From Hydra vulgaris (taxonomy: Eukaryota; Cnidaria; Hydrozoa; Anthoathecata; Hydridae), in assembly GCF_038396675.1 (NCBI RefSeq), contig NC_088921.1, positions 69,366,001 through 69,430,000 on the forward strand: a DNA stretch of 64,000 nt, written 5' to 3'. This document shows, piece by piece, positions 12,157 to 23,323 of this stretch; within the stretch, counting starts at the first letter, position 1, and each line of letters begins with the position of its first letter. The notes under the pieces are model-generated. The model saw only the letters and a list, made by a program, of their open reading frames with translations. It did no database searches and was not told the DNA's origin. Made by a program: the position numbers and the translations under genes.

Positions 12157-12539
12157 CAGTGGCGGATCCAGCATTTTTTGATCTTTGAGAGTTTTTGATT
12201 TTTTGAGAAACTACAACCCCCTCAAATTGAGGAGGGTTTAAACTTTATATGGTCATAATTTTTGAACGCCTAGAGATAATACTATGAAACTTAAAAATTA
12301 TCGATGAATATAAGTCTAGTTGAGAATAGTACAAAAAATATTTTATCAAGTTGTTGCTCTCATGTTTGGGGCAGGTGTAGCAAAAATTTTGGGGCTTTTT
12401 TGTTCCCAGCCTCCAACCATCGCAATTTTTTCCAAACCATCATTACTTGATATAAGTATAAATATATAAATGTTTGGAGTTAGCTCCATGTCTGGAAGTT
12501 AGCTATCTCAAAGATCAAAAAACGCTGGATCCGCCCCTG
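12157..12539 (+). mobile_element. Non-autonomous MITE with inverted ends and 5-bp target duplication
   Basis: The left end CAGTGGCGGATCCAGCATTT continues TTTGATCTTTGAGA, and the right end is its inverted near-copy (CAGGGGCGGATCCAGCGTTT read from the right). The terminal repeats are about 34 bp with a few mismatches. The flanks carry ATACT at 12152-12156 and 12540-12544, a plausible 5-bp target duplication. No coding capacity. Two older relatives lie at 7362 and 6186. The CAG..CTG ends suggest a hAT-related origin; that is inference. Confidence 0.8.
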
Positions 12540-12544
12540 ATACT

Positions 12545-13553
12545 GTTTAGAAGTATTTAATATTATCAAAGTTACTCTATCTGGGCGCGACAAATCGACG
12601 AATGTGCGAACGTTTGTTAAAAAAAAGACGGAAGAACGAACGTCACGTTTCCTTACTTTTACATGGCGCTCGCCTAAGATTCTTAAAAACGAACGCATAA
12701 ATTCAGCAATTTTTTTTCAAAAAAATTATGCGATTGATAGTTTTTTATCTATTATAAAAAACGCATATTTATTATTAAAAAACAATAAGTTACTAAAACT
12801 CAAAACGCATTTTCAACGACTTAAAAAGAAACTACTCAAATACTTTTTTCAATTGCGTAATAATTAAGTTCGCAACTGAAAATAGTAGTTACGTTTTAGC
12901 ATGGTTTTTACACGCATTTACAAAGGTATTCGAAATTTTAGTTAAAATAAATGCATTTGCAACTTCTTTAAAAGAAAACATGCTATAACATTGCTTTTTT
13001 TTAAAAGCAAGCTATTTTAATTTTCTTAATATTGTTAAAATCTCATTATTAAATTAAATTTAGTCATTGATGTTGCTAAATGCACATTAAAAAATGAAAA
13101 CTATAATAAACATAACAGTTCTATATATTCTATTAAATTATATATATTTCTGCAAAATTTTTTTAAGATTTGCAGAAATATAAATAATTTAATAGAATTT
13201 TTGTGAAATAATGAATTTAGGAAAATGATCAGAGATATCTGTTTTAAATATTCATGTTTTTTTTATATATTAAGGAAGTTATTGGTGATAAATTGATTTA
13301 TTTAAGTTGAACACTATCATACGCGCCTCAAAAAAAAAAGTGTTAATACATACACAACACTACAAGAATAAAATGGTGACGTAACAAATAAAAAGAAATT
13401 TGCGGACAAATTATTTGCTTTCTCTCTCTATATAAGCAATTTAGAATAAAGTTTTTGATACTAACAACTGTAATCTCCTATTTGAGAACCTCTATTTCCA
13501 AAAAAAACTTCCATTTTCTGAAGTACACACAATTTCATAAACATATTATATCA
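12545..13553. other. No supported gene
   Basis: Contains an 87-codon Lys/Leu-rich frame (12604-12867) of low complexity that I do not accept as a gene, and otherwise AT-rich sequence. Confidence 0.5.
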
Positions 13554-14033
13554 ACACGGTCGTTTGCAGGAGGAAAGTTATAATACGCATGCGCAGTGGA
13601 ATTACATTCATTGAAGAATTTTTAAAATGGCTACGGTAACAGCGTTATAAATACTAATCATTGAAAACGAGTAGTTTGTTCAATTTTAGATAATTAAATA
13701 GGTTTTTAACTAGTTTTTTCATGAAATTATTTTGAAAATAACTTGTAGCTGTACGAAGAAATTTTTCAAATAAAATACAAGACCTCTGATTGTGAATAAT
13801 ATCTACTTTCAGCTAAAGCACCTTTAGTGTTTTTGTTTACAATTTTTAAACCTTTTTTAAAATATTTTTGAGCGTAGAAATTTTTTAGTTTAAATTTATT
13901 CAGCAAGATGAACCTTTTATCTTTTTTGTATTTTTTGCTTATATGAGGATTCAATTTTTTTTGCAGGGTTAAAAGAAAATCTTATTCATTAAACTTTTGT
14001 AACCTGTTGCTATGGTACTCTTTTCCGATGTGG

Positions 14034-14169
<136 letters not shown>

Positions 14170-14245
14170 AGTGCTCAATATTCTTGAAGAAGAGAGCATA
14201 ATATTGTTATATGTTAGTAACATAATATTTTTATTTGTTAATAAC

Positions 14246-14367
<122 letters not shown>

Positions 14368-14879
14368 CATACATCGGAAAGGAGTACCGTAGCAACAGGT
14401 TACAAAAAGTTAACGATTAAGATTTTCTTTTAACCCTGCAAAAAAAATTGAATCCTCATATAAGCAAAAAATGCAAAAAAGATAAAAGGTTCATCTTGCT
14501 GAATAAATAAAAATTTTAAAATTTCTGCGCTCAAAATATTTTTAAAAAAGGTTTAAAGATTATAAACAAAAACAGTAAAAGTAGCTTCAGCTAAAAGTAG
14601 ATTTTATTCACATTCAGTTGTCTTGTATTTTATTTAAAACATTTCTTAGTACAGCTGCAAGTTATTTTCACAATAATTTCATTTAAAAAAATAGTTAAAA
14701 GTCTATTTAATTATCTAAAATTAAACAAGTTACTCGTTGTCAATGATAAGTTTTTAAAAACGTTGCATCCGTAGCCATTATTAAAATTCTTAATTATTTT
14801 TAACTCTGCTGCGCTTGCGTATAATAACTTTCCACTTATTTCTAAAGTCTAAACGACCGTGTCAAGGATTTACTTCAAA

Positions 14880-15068
14880 TCAATTTAGTCTCTCACAAGG
14901 AGTGTGACAAGGTTCTATTCTATCGACTAATGAAGATAACATTTATACTGAAAGCATCTTAAATGATATACTCTCAGAATACAAAGTAGGATCAACAATA
15001 AATAGCATCTATACTGGTATCATTGCATATTCAGAAGATGTAACTTTACTATGTCTTAAAAATATTTA
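14880..15068 (+). pseudogene. Reverse transcriptase fragment of a non-LTR retrotransposon
   Basis: A short frame reads QGSILS, then an acid-rich linker, then GIIAYSEDVTLLCL, which matches the region between the QGxxLSP box and the YADD catalytic box of LINE reverse transcriptases. Here the box is YSED instead of YADD. A stop interrupts the first part (GV*QGS). No other domains are seen, so this is a small dead fragment; clade undetermined. Confidence 0.55.
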
Positions 15069-15339
15069 ATGGCAGATGGGAAAAATTCGAAGAAGACATA
15101 GAAGAATTGAAACATAGCTTAAATTTTCATGAAGAACTATTTGATGAAAAAGTTAAGAAAGCAAATGCTTTCAGTAATCAGACAATTCAGTATCTTTTCA
15201 AGTATCAATTCAAGTATCTTTCGCTTTAGTCACATAGGAAATATTATACTGACATTCGTTGACACTCGTTGCTATGGTAACCAAAAAAAATAGCTGAAAA
15301 TACCACAAAAACTTTGTTTACGCCGTAAAAAAATAAAGA

Positions 15340-16954
15340 CTTGTGAGTAAAGGAGTGTCAATGAAGTTTTGCAGAACTCAAAATAGGATTCAGTTCAGAT
15401 GTTCGTTCTTGTGTTTCAAGTCTGACGTTTAAGTTGCGCTTCAGTTTTGAATTAGGGGACAAATCTGCTGAAAGGACACTGGCAACAGGTTGGCACTCAA
15501 CATTATCCTTAACCTGTGAGGCTAACCATTCTTTTGTTGTTTAAAATTTTTTGAAGAGTTTTAAGTGAAGTCCCTTTAAAGCAGGATTTAAGTAGTTTGC
15601 TGCAGCTCTCAATAAGTTTCCAGTGTGACAAAGAGGAAGTCTTTTCTCAATGCAGCTTTTTAAGTTTTTTGCATACAAGACACCGTAGCCATTTTTTCCA
15701 TCCGTCTCAATAAATTGATCAATTTTGTCATGGATTAAATAAAGAAAATCGGCGACAGTGTTAATTGTTAGAATAGACTAAGCCGACCACGTTTCTGTAG
15801 CTTCTTTAAGTGGTGCCAAAATTTCTACTGCTCCCTCGATTGATTTCCACTGTGATGCATTGATGGTCAATGAAGAAAAAATATCTTCATTTGCACATAA
15901 GCTGATAATTGCACTCTTCAGATGTAGGACAGAAACCATGCAATCAAGTTCACTATTCCATCTTGTGTCAACAGATTGGCGTAACTGTCTAAAATTGATT
16001 CCTTGAGCGTCTGATTCTGATTCAAGCAACTCAGCTGAAACTATTGACTGGTGAGTTAAAGAAGCCAAATCTGTGCATGTTTGCAACGCATCATCCATTC
16101 CAGCAGTCATTCCAAATGAGTCTCGAACTGCACATTGCAAAATATGATTGTTTCACAAGTATTGGTCAAGGCGCTTTGACAATTTGACTGCAAGTTTCAT
16201 GTTTCTTGCCTGGTCGTTCACGCAGTACATTGGCAAATCAGCAGGCAAATTTAGTTCTTCTAAGAAAGAATCCAGCTTTCCTTCAATTAAGATACCTGTG
16301 TGTCTGCCTGGGAACTGTTGGACATGGGGTGTCCAGTGATGTAGTCTCCAATTTTCGTCAATAGCATGAAAAGTCCAAGAGATGTAGCTGTCCTGAGCTC
16401 TAGAAGTCCAAAGGTCAGAAGTAAATGCAGCACTTTGTAGATTTGGCGTAATCTCCGTTATTATGCTCTTCGTTCCAGCTTGAACTTTTCTTGACCGAAT
16501 TGAAAGCTTTCTTGAATATGTTGTTCTGTGATGAAGGCTCAGTTTAGGGTTTGCAATGTCAAACAATTTCTTGAAACCTCTTCCTTTGACTGCTGAAAAG
16601 GATGCCAGATCAGTGCAAAAGTAATCCAGCATTGCAGAGTCAAACTGTTTTTGAATGGAATTGTCTTTGTCATATTTGGACTTTGTTTCAAGCATTTCTA
16701 GCATGGTTCGTTGTTTCTTCTTAGGAGGAGGAAGAAGAGAGTCGTCAGTTTTTTCAGAATACTCAACGTAATCTTGGCTGTTTTTTTTCGAGGTGACGAT
16801 GAAGTCCGCTTGTGTTTCCATCTTTTGTTTTCAAAGACTTTTTGCACGCCTTGCATTCAGCACCGTCACTTATTTTTTGAAAATATCTCCAGATTTTGTT
16901 TTTTTTTGGTGACATTTTTGATCGTTGAAATGAGGCAAGAATATTTCTTTTCAA
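15340..16954 (-). pseudogene. BED-finger hAT transposase relic (ZBED-like), C-terminus missing
   Basis: hAT-superfamily transposase. From the start near 16954 it has a BED zinc finger: an SKMSPKKNKIWRYF lead, CKAC, then HRHLEKK. A frameshift in an A8 run near 16786 moves the frame. The next piece (16821-16153) has ITPNLQSAAFTSDLWTSRAQ and YISWTFHAID, typical of the RNase H-fold core, followed by CVNDQARNMKLA. After an in-frame TGA it continues (16140-15778) with VDTRWNSELDCMVS and, beyond another stop, a further 120 codons to about 15340. The usual hAT C-terminal dimerisation motif (ERSFS-like) is absent. It has at least three stops and one frameshift, so it is dead and truncated. Confidence 0.85.
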
Positions 16955-17104
16955 TATGAATAATATGTGTCAAGTTGAATTCCACTGGTAGACTAATGAA
17001 ATTAAGTCGAAAGTGCACCATTTTATACAAAAAGTTTTTGTATTTAAAATCTAATAAAAATATTTAAAATCTAATTAAAATTTTTAAATTAGATTTTAAA
17101 AAAA

Positions 17105-17163
17105 AATCTAATTAAAAATTTAATTTGTTTTTGTCAAAAACAAATTAAATTTTTAATTAGATT
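17105..17163. repeat. Perfect 29-bp hairpin, 1-nt loop
   Basis: 17105-17133 and 17135-17163 are exact reverse complements around a single T. Pairing continues outward with a 3-nt bulge. All AT-rich. Confidence 0.9.
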
Positions 17164-17281
17164 TTTTAAAATCGCGGAGTCAAAATATTAATTAATCAAA
17201 AAAACAAATTATTAACCATTTTGTAAATTATAATATATATATAATTTTTAATTTGGAAAATAATATAATATTTAAGTCTCG

Positions 17282-17390
17282 TTCTACTTCTCGCGAGAAT
17301 TTTCTAATTCTCGTTTCTTACGAGAAGTCCCATTTCTCACGAGAAACGAGAACGAGACGAGATCTCGCTCATGGTTAGCTCCCGACACTC
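17282..17390. repeat. CTCG/CGAG palindrome-rich block, likely hAT end
   Basis: Many interleaved copies of TTCTCG and CGAGAA (for example CTTCTCGCGAGAA, TCACGAGAAACGAGAACGAG). On the minus strand the right edge reads GAGTGTCGGGAGCTAACC, close to a hAT terminus. It lies upstream of the BED-type hAT relic and may be that element's 5' terminal region; the other terminus was not found. Confidence 0.5.
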
Positions 17391-17597
17391 GTTTATTATT
17401 TATTAATCAGTCGTTTTGCTTTCAGTTGTTGTAAGGAAGTGAATCTTGTAAAAGCATCTAAATTAATTATTTAGCCAATAAAAAGTAATTTTTTAATAGT
17501 TTTTTTTATTTCGTTTTAATTATGCCTATTTAAACCGCGTGACTTAAACTGTTATGTGAGTCTTCTGACCAATGGCTATATTACTATATTAAAATAT

Positions 17598-17882
17598 AAT
17601 AAACGTTTATTAGACGTCGATCAAACGTTTAGAATAACAACTTATAACTTAGTCAATATTTAAACGTTTGATTGACGTTTAATAAACCTATAAATTAAAA
17701 GATTTAGAGCGTAGATTTTAAATCTATAAATGTTAACTTTTAATTAAGGTCGATCAAAGGTTTACAATATTGATAAGTCGATGACTAGTAAGTCGATTGA
17801 CTAGTAAGTCGATTGACTAATAAGTCGATTGACTAGTAAGTCGATGTTCTAAACGTTAGATCGACGTTTAGTAAAAGTATAC
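17598..17882. mobile_element. Small MITE-like element with tandem-repeat interior
   Basis: The left end TTAGACGTCGATCAAACGTT and the right end, read inverted as TAAACGTCGATCTAACGTT, form degenerate terminal inverted repeats. Inside is a 17-bp tandem repeat of AGTCGATTGACTAGTA type, four to five copies at 17772-17845. No coding capacity. Confidence 0.5.
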
Positions 17883-18042
17883 ATAAAAAAGTTTGAAATA
17901 TACATTTCAAATCAAAGTTCAATTTTTAGTCAATAATAGGTCGATAAACGTTTTATCTATTTTTCGACCGATTTCGATTAAATATTGACCGATTCTGAAC
18001 CAATCTATGTTTACTGGAAATGTTATAATTTGCAACAGTATC

Positions 18043-18360
18043 TTATACTCCGAATTCTAAACTGGCTAAACCAACATAATTACTTTTTGGTAATCTTTCC
18101 CATATTGAATTATTAAAACTCTCATTACATATCTGGGTTTTGCCATGCAGACACTTTACTAAATCAGAATCTTTATTTCAGTCAGAATTATTTCAGTTGC
18201 AGAATCTGATATTTTCTCGTTTGCAACACGTTGGCAAGTTTTTTATTTTTTGTGTGTTTTTTGTATAGTTTTTGGGTGTCATGGGTTTAGGCATATTCAT
18301 GAGCTGAGTAAATTTTTCAATTCCAGTATGACCATGTCCTAATACTTTCATTGCATATTA
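18043..18360 (-). pseudogene. Internally deleted Mutator-like transposase relic
   Basis: Two widely separated segments of one family sit next to each other. The first reads MKVLGHGHTGIEKFTQLMNM then PKPMTPKNYTK, the start of the animal Mutator-like transposase domain. About 100 bp later comes KCLHGKTQICNESFNNSIW then PKSNYVGLASLEFGV, which normally lies some 250 residues further on. The catalytic centre between them is therefore deleted. A frameshift also follows the first part. It is non-coding today. Family assignment rests on the CLHGKTQNxNESFN-type motif, which I know from arthropod and cnidarian proteins. Confidence 0.7.
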
Positions 18361-18471
18361 GAGTGTATCATACTATTTTTTTCTTCTGGATTGAAAACCC
18401 TGTATTCCAAAAACTTGTATTTATATATATAATTTTACTAAAAAAAGCTTAGATTTAAAAATCCGAAATGA

Positions 18472-20774
18472 TTGAGCTACCGGGAATCGTGATTTAGGAT
18501 TCACCTCAATTTCCAGAAAATTTCTTTCAAGAACAGTAAATGTTTGCTTGTGGTTGTATATTTTTGTCGGTTTAAATTTTTTTTTTTAATTATTTTTTTA
18601 TTATTATTATTAAAACGTTTATAATAGTTTCCGTTTATAATCATTTATCTATCATTTAGTTATAAATTTAATAAAAAAATACTTTTTAATTTTAAATTAT
18701 AATTTTTTTAACAAAATAAAATTTACATTTTTTTTATTTTTGTTATTAAAATCAAATCATTCTTTGATCGATTAGTAGACATCAATTGTCTTGATAAGTC
18801 CTGCCCTCTTAACAAACCATCTCTTTTTTCATGAGAATAAACTTTGCTTGCTGCTTCTGTTACCTGTTTAACTCGTCTTTTAATTGACTGCCCATGACAA
18901 GGCCAATTCGGAACATTCATAGGCTGTTTTACTTCTTCTGTTGTCAGATCACAAGTAAGAATAGGCTCATAGAAGATATATTCCAGTCGATTAGCTGTAT
19001 AAGCGTTGTTGCATCCGGTTTTATTTCTGGAGTTATTCTAGCTCTTACATTTTTATCACCAGTTTGAAGTTTTTCATCACCAGGACCTCTGATTTTCACA
19101 ATTAACTATATACCATGTATAATGACATGTATAATGTTCCTCTTTGATTGTAGCAGGGTAATATTTAGATGAACCTTCGACTACTAATTGAACTTTTGTA
19201 CTATCAATTCTGCCATCAATAATGCTAGGACGAAAGAAATTTTTTTTTTTTTATAAAAAAGTAAACTAATGTAATTCTTATACCAAGTTAACAAGTAATG
19301 AAATTATTTATTATTTGAATTTTTTTTTTTTTACAAAAATAAGCAAAGCTTTAAACAACATAAATCAGTAACATAGCATTTATTTGTTCAAATGGATTGG
19401 CTACCTGAAAATGCCGTGTGAGAAGACTGACACGTTACGCAAACATTATGACACTAACAATTACACTGATTGCATTCGACCATATCAAACGAGCACTGAT
19501 TTTAATTGAAAACGACCTGCATTGAGTATCATATTCTATAGAAATAGACTGCATAATTTTTTCTTGAGCTCGTTTGACTTTGCTGTGATCAATAATTAAC
19601 TTGGTATCATCTTCTTTAATTATTCCTGCATCCATCCAAGCTGCCGTTGCAATTGCAGCTGTTTCCCGTAAGCTTGTACTATACCGTATGCTTGCTAAAG
19701 CTATGTTGGAAATACTTTCATAATTCCTTTGTCCTTGTAAACGTTCATGAACTTCATTCTGTTGACACATTAGATTGAGTTCAGTATTGCTGTTTGTTAC
19801 AAAACATTCATTACTAAATAGATCCTCTGTTTCGCTCAATTCAAATTCAAACATTTCTTCCTGACTTTTAGTTGTTTGTTGCTGTTCTAGAGACGCTTTT
19901 TGTTTTAACTATAGATAAAGTAATTGAATTTTTATTAACTAATACTTTGTAAAATACAGTAACTTAAATTTAATTATATTTTGTTATTTTTAAGTTGAAA
20001 CAGGCAGATTTACTTGTAATATAAATAAAATTAATTTTACTTTACAGATTTTTCTTTATTAACAAATTGCTTATTAAAAACATAACTAATTAAAAAAATC
20101 TTACTTCATCCTTCAATTTTCTTTCTCCAGTTTTATGTAGCTTTTTGTTTTCTTTCAAGTCAGCTAACCCGATTTGATGTGGACCGGTAATCTCTATTTT
20201 AGCTCTTTGCCCAAGTTTAAAAACTAACTCTTTCTTTGGAATCTTTTTCTTCTTTTCGCACGTGCAATTAATGTGGGCTTCATCGTTACATTTTGACGAA
20301 CAGTTTTTTTCTTGATAAGTAATAGTTTGGCAATTACAATTCAGTATATCAAACAACTAGTCAAGGTTTGCCACAAATTTATCATTATCTTTATCTTTAC
20401 GCTTGCTTTTTCCCTAGCAACCAAGTTGGCCGACTATATTTCGAAAGCTTTAATCCGCTCCTGTTTCTAGTTCTTGAGGATATTGACTCTGCCATGATTA
20501 AGTACCGAAGCTCGTAATTTGTATTTTTTTTTGCGTAAATATTTTTATAATAATATTTTTTAACATAAAGCATATAAATTATTATCTTGACAATTTATAA
20601 ATCGGCAACTTTATATAGTTTTGATATTACATAGAATTCAAAGTGAGTGGGTGTAAATAATTACTTGCGTTTAAAATGCGTGGACGCAAAACAGTATCTG
20701 TGGTTAGGGTCAAAGCTAAATACGAAAATTGACCATAAATATGCAATTTCAAAACACACTTCCCGGTAGCTTAA
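18472..20774. mobile_element. Candidate DNA transposon bounded by AGCTACCGGGAA inverted repeats
   Basis: 18472-18494 starts TTGAGCTACCGGGAATCGTG; the inverted copy at 20752-20774 starts TTAAGCTACCGGGAAGTGTG, 17 of 20 identical. The only gene-like content between them is the intron-containing unknown on the minus strand. No clear target duplication was found. Confidence 0.5.
18723..20495 (-). pseudogene. Unrecognised multi-exon repeat-family gene, decayed
   Basis: Protein-like segments run in order on the minus strand. First comes a short start (Met at 20495, MAESISSRTRNRSGLKLS). A frameshift leads into a Cys-rich region, LFDILNCNCQTITYQ to HINCTCEKKKKIPKKELVF (20390-20105). A good donor follows (GAA/GTAAGA near 20100), then an acceptor near 19912 joining in frame to LKQKASLEQQQTTKSQEEMF and on to SLRETAAIATAAWMDAGII (to about 19500). 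Further pieces are IDGRIDSTKVQLVVEGSS (about 19230-19120) and TEAASKVYSHEKRDGLLRGQ (18920-18723). I recall similar hypothetical proteins in cnidarians and insects but cannot name a function. Its position between inverted repeats suggests a transposon-encoded gene. It is broken by stops. Confidence 0.5.
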
Positions 20775-20776
20775 CC

Positions 20777-21620
20777 TAAATGTACATTTGTAATGAATTT
20801 AACCTTCTTAGCAGATGCGCCTAAAATATTACTGTCAATCAACTCACATCCACTTACATTTACATGCATTTTAGTTTTTCTTCACATTAAATACTCTTCT
20901 TTTTTTGTGATACTTTGTTCTCTGCTTTACTCTTTCGTTCATATTTATGTTTCTAATAACATCCAAATCATCCAAAACATCCAAAGGATTTTATCATATA
21001 TTTTTGTTTCTGCTGTTGGATAAATTAGCTTTAATAACTTGATAAAATCGCAATTGTAAATGGCGTATGTTTGACCAAAATATTCACCCCATAGCAACGC
21101 GTTGCTATGCAAATATTTTTCACTTAGATTCAAAAAAACATAAATTAAACAAAAACTTATAAAAAAATCTATAATTTTTTTGCAGATTCAAAATCTACAT
21201 AAAATTTTGGTCAACAATTATTAGAAAAAAAAAAATCCAATTTTTGAAAAAATTTGAAGGCCCCTTAAAAATGTCCAAATTGAACGGCCCCATAGAACTC
21301 GAAAAAAAGAATCAAATTAGCCGAGAACAATAGTGTTAAAACTTTTAGATTTTAAAGATGAAGTCGCAATTTTAAGCAAGTCAAGCAATCCGAAAGGGAA
21401 AAAATTTATATAAACGAGGATTTCTGTTCTGAAACAACAAAAATCAGGAAAGGTTTAAGAAAGAAAATGAAAATCGAACAAGCGACTGGTAAGTTTGCAT
21501 ACATATCTTATGATAAATTGATAATTCACGATTGGGTTGCAAGAAAAGCAAAAATTCATTTTCATAATATTTTTCATTAGACAACTTTTATTCTTATTAT
21601 TACTTATTTTAAATTAACCT
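20777..21620. other. No gene seen
   Basis: AT-rich sequence with short frames only. Confidence 0.5.
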
Positions 21621-23160
21621 GTTTTAAAAATGGAGGAAATTTTCATAATTAAATTTTGGAATGAAAATGACATTCTCGGTGATAATGACACCGATTTATT
21701 TTCTGACATTTTGTGATTATTTTAATCACAAAATGTCAGAAAATAAATATTACTACGTTTCTGAATGTTCGCAACATCTAAGACAAAATAAAAACACTTT
21801 TTCAATTTTAAGTATCAATATTCGAAAATTGAATAGAAACTTTGAAAATTTCAAATATTGTTGAACGAAACTCAACACGATTTTAAAATTTTATGTCTGA
21901 CGGAAACTGGGTGAAAAGTGGCAAAAAAAATCATAAATTTAAACTATATAATTACACATCAATTCACCAAGCACGAGAATTTAATGCAGGTGGAAGCGTT
22001 TGCATTTTTATGCACAATTTTTACTTAACTATATTTTATGTAATGACCTCTGTGTTAATGAAACAGATTGTGAATCATAATGCATTGAATTAGTAAATAA
22101 AACTGACAAAAACATAATTATAAATAGTATTTAATGACTACCATCTGCATGTATGAAAAAGTTCAAACTCATCTTAAAACATTTCTAAACCAAATTAAAA
22201 ATTCCGGGAAACATATTTATTTAGTCGGGGACTTTAATATCGATCTAATCAACTATGCTTCTAATAATAAAACTAACAACCTTATAAATAAACTTAGAAA
22301 ATAACTTTATTCCAACAATAAACAAATCAACAAGAGTTACAAAAAAGTCTTCTACACAACTTGATAACATCATAACTAACATTTTTTATAATACCCCTCT
22401 TTACGCAGGTATAATTCAGATTAATTCAGATGGGATGATTTTCCTACATTCTTAACTACCAATAACATTTTAACTAACAATATTGCTACAAAATCCACAT
22501 TATTTCGGCGACAGGTCAATGAAAACTCCTTAAAGCATTTCAAAAGCTGTTGGAATTTAATTTTTCAATCAAGTGATGCTAACAATGCTTATAACTTGTT
22601 TCTTTATCAATTTTGCAAGCAGTATGAAGTAGCGTTTCCATAAAAAGAAATAATAATAAATAACAAATCACTTCAAAGTCCCTGGATGTCAATAGGCTTA
22701 CTAAAATCTTCAACAAAAAAAAGAAAAATTATATACAAAGTATCTTTAAAAAAATCTTACAAAAATGAAATAACTTATAAAAATTACAAAAATATCTTTG
22801 AAAAAATAAAAAGGTACTCAAAAAAGCTTTATTACGCTCATTTATTGAAAAAAACACAACGGAATCACTAAATAGTATGGGTTGTAATTAAGGATTTAAT
22901 TGGAAAAAATAATTAAAAAAAAAACACTCTTCCAAAAAATCTTTTAATTAATGGAGAATTAGTTCATGATAAATCTATTATAGCTAAAGAATTAAACAAC
23001 TACTTTGTTGACATTGGTCCAAAATTAGCTGCTGAAAATTCCACCTAACTCCACTCCTTTTGATTCATATTTAAAAACTAATGATAAACTTATGGACAAA
23101 ACTAGTTTAAAACTTAGCGAGCTGAGAGCTGCTTTAGCAGTCACAAAAGTAAAAAAGGCG
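21620..23160 (+). pseudogene. Jockey/CR1-type LINE, 5' half (endonuclease and linker), interrupted by a hAT
   Basis: Decayed LINE ORF2. The apurinic-type endonuclease is readable as SILSINIRKLNRNFENFK, then the ILCLTET box in another frame, YNYTSIHQAREFNAGGSVC and the catalytic GDFNIDL box near 22225. The linker continues (SPWMSIGLLKSS, ELNNYFVDIGPKLA) to SELRAALAVTKVKKAG, just before the reverse transcriptase. At 23161 the hAT begins. The reading resumes at 28607 with FDKNCTDIV, exactly where the homologous LINE at 36-38 kb has KATGYDDINTNIV. Many stops and frameshifts; dead. Confidence 0.8.
21695..21747. repeat. Perfect 25-bp hairpin, 3-nt loop
   Basis: 21695-21719 and 21723-21747 are exact reverse complements around TTT, inside the LINE 5' region. 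The core is TTCTGACATTTTGTGATTA. Confidence 0.95.
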
Positions 23161-23323
23161 GGTTAAGCACACTAAGGGCCTGAGGCTAATAATTCTGCGG
23201 GGCCCTTATAAAGTAATTTAGTTTAATACCTGCACGATGCTATATTTGTCGTTATTTTTATCCATGGTGTATCGTTTATTTTAGACTACAATACTATAGA
23301 GAATTCCAAAATCAAGTTAGTTC

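Noticed and set aside
12604..12867. 87-codon Lys/Leu-rich frame on the plus strand
   Set aside because: Low-complexity AT-driven composition, no motif, no splice or promoter context.
15351..15361. GAGTGTC as the left terminus of the BED-type hAT
   Set aside because: Only 7 bp match the presumed right end and no target duplication is visible, so the element's left end stays undefined.
20793..21023. 76-codon hydrophobic plus-strand frame
   Set aside because: Overlaps no recognisable family, has an AT-driven Ile/Phe/Leu composition and no supporting context.
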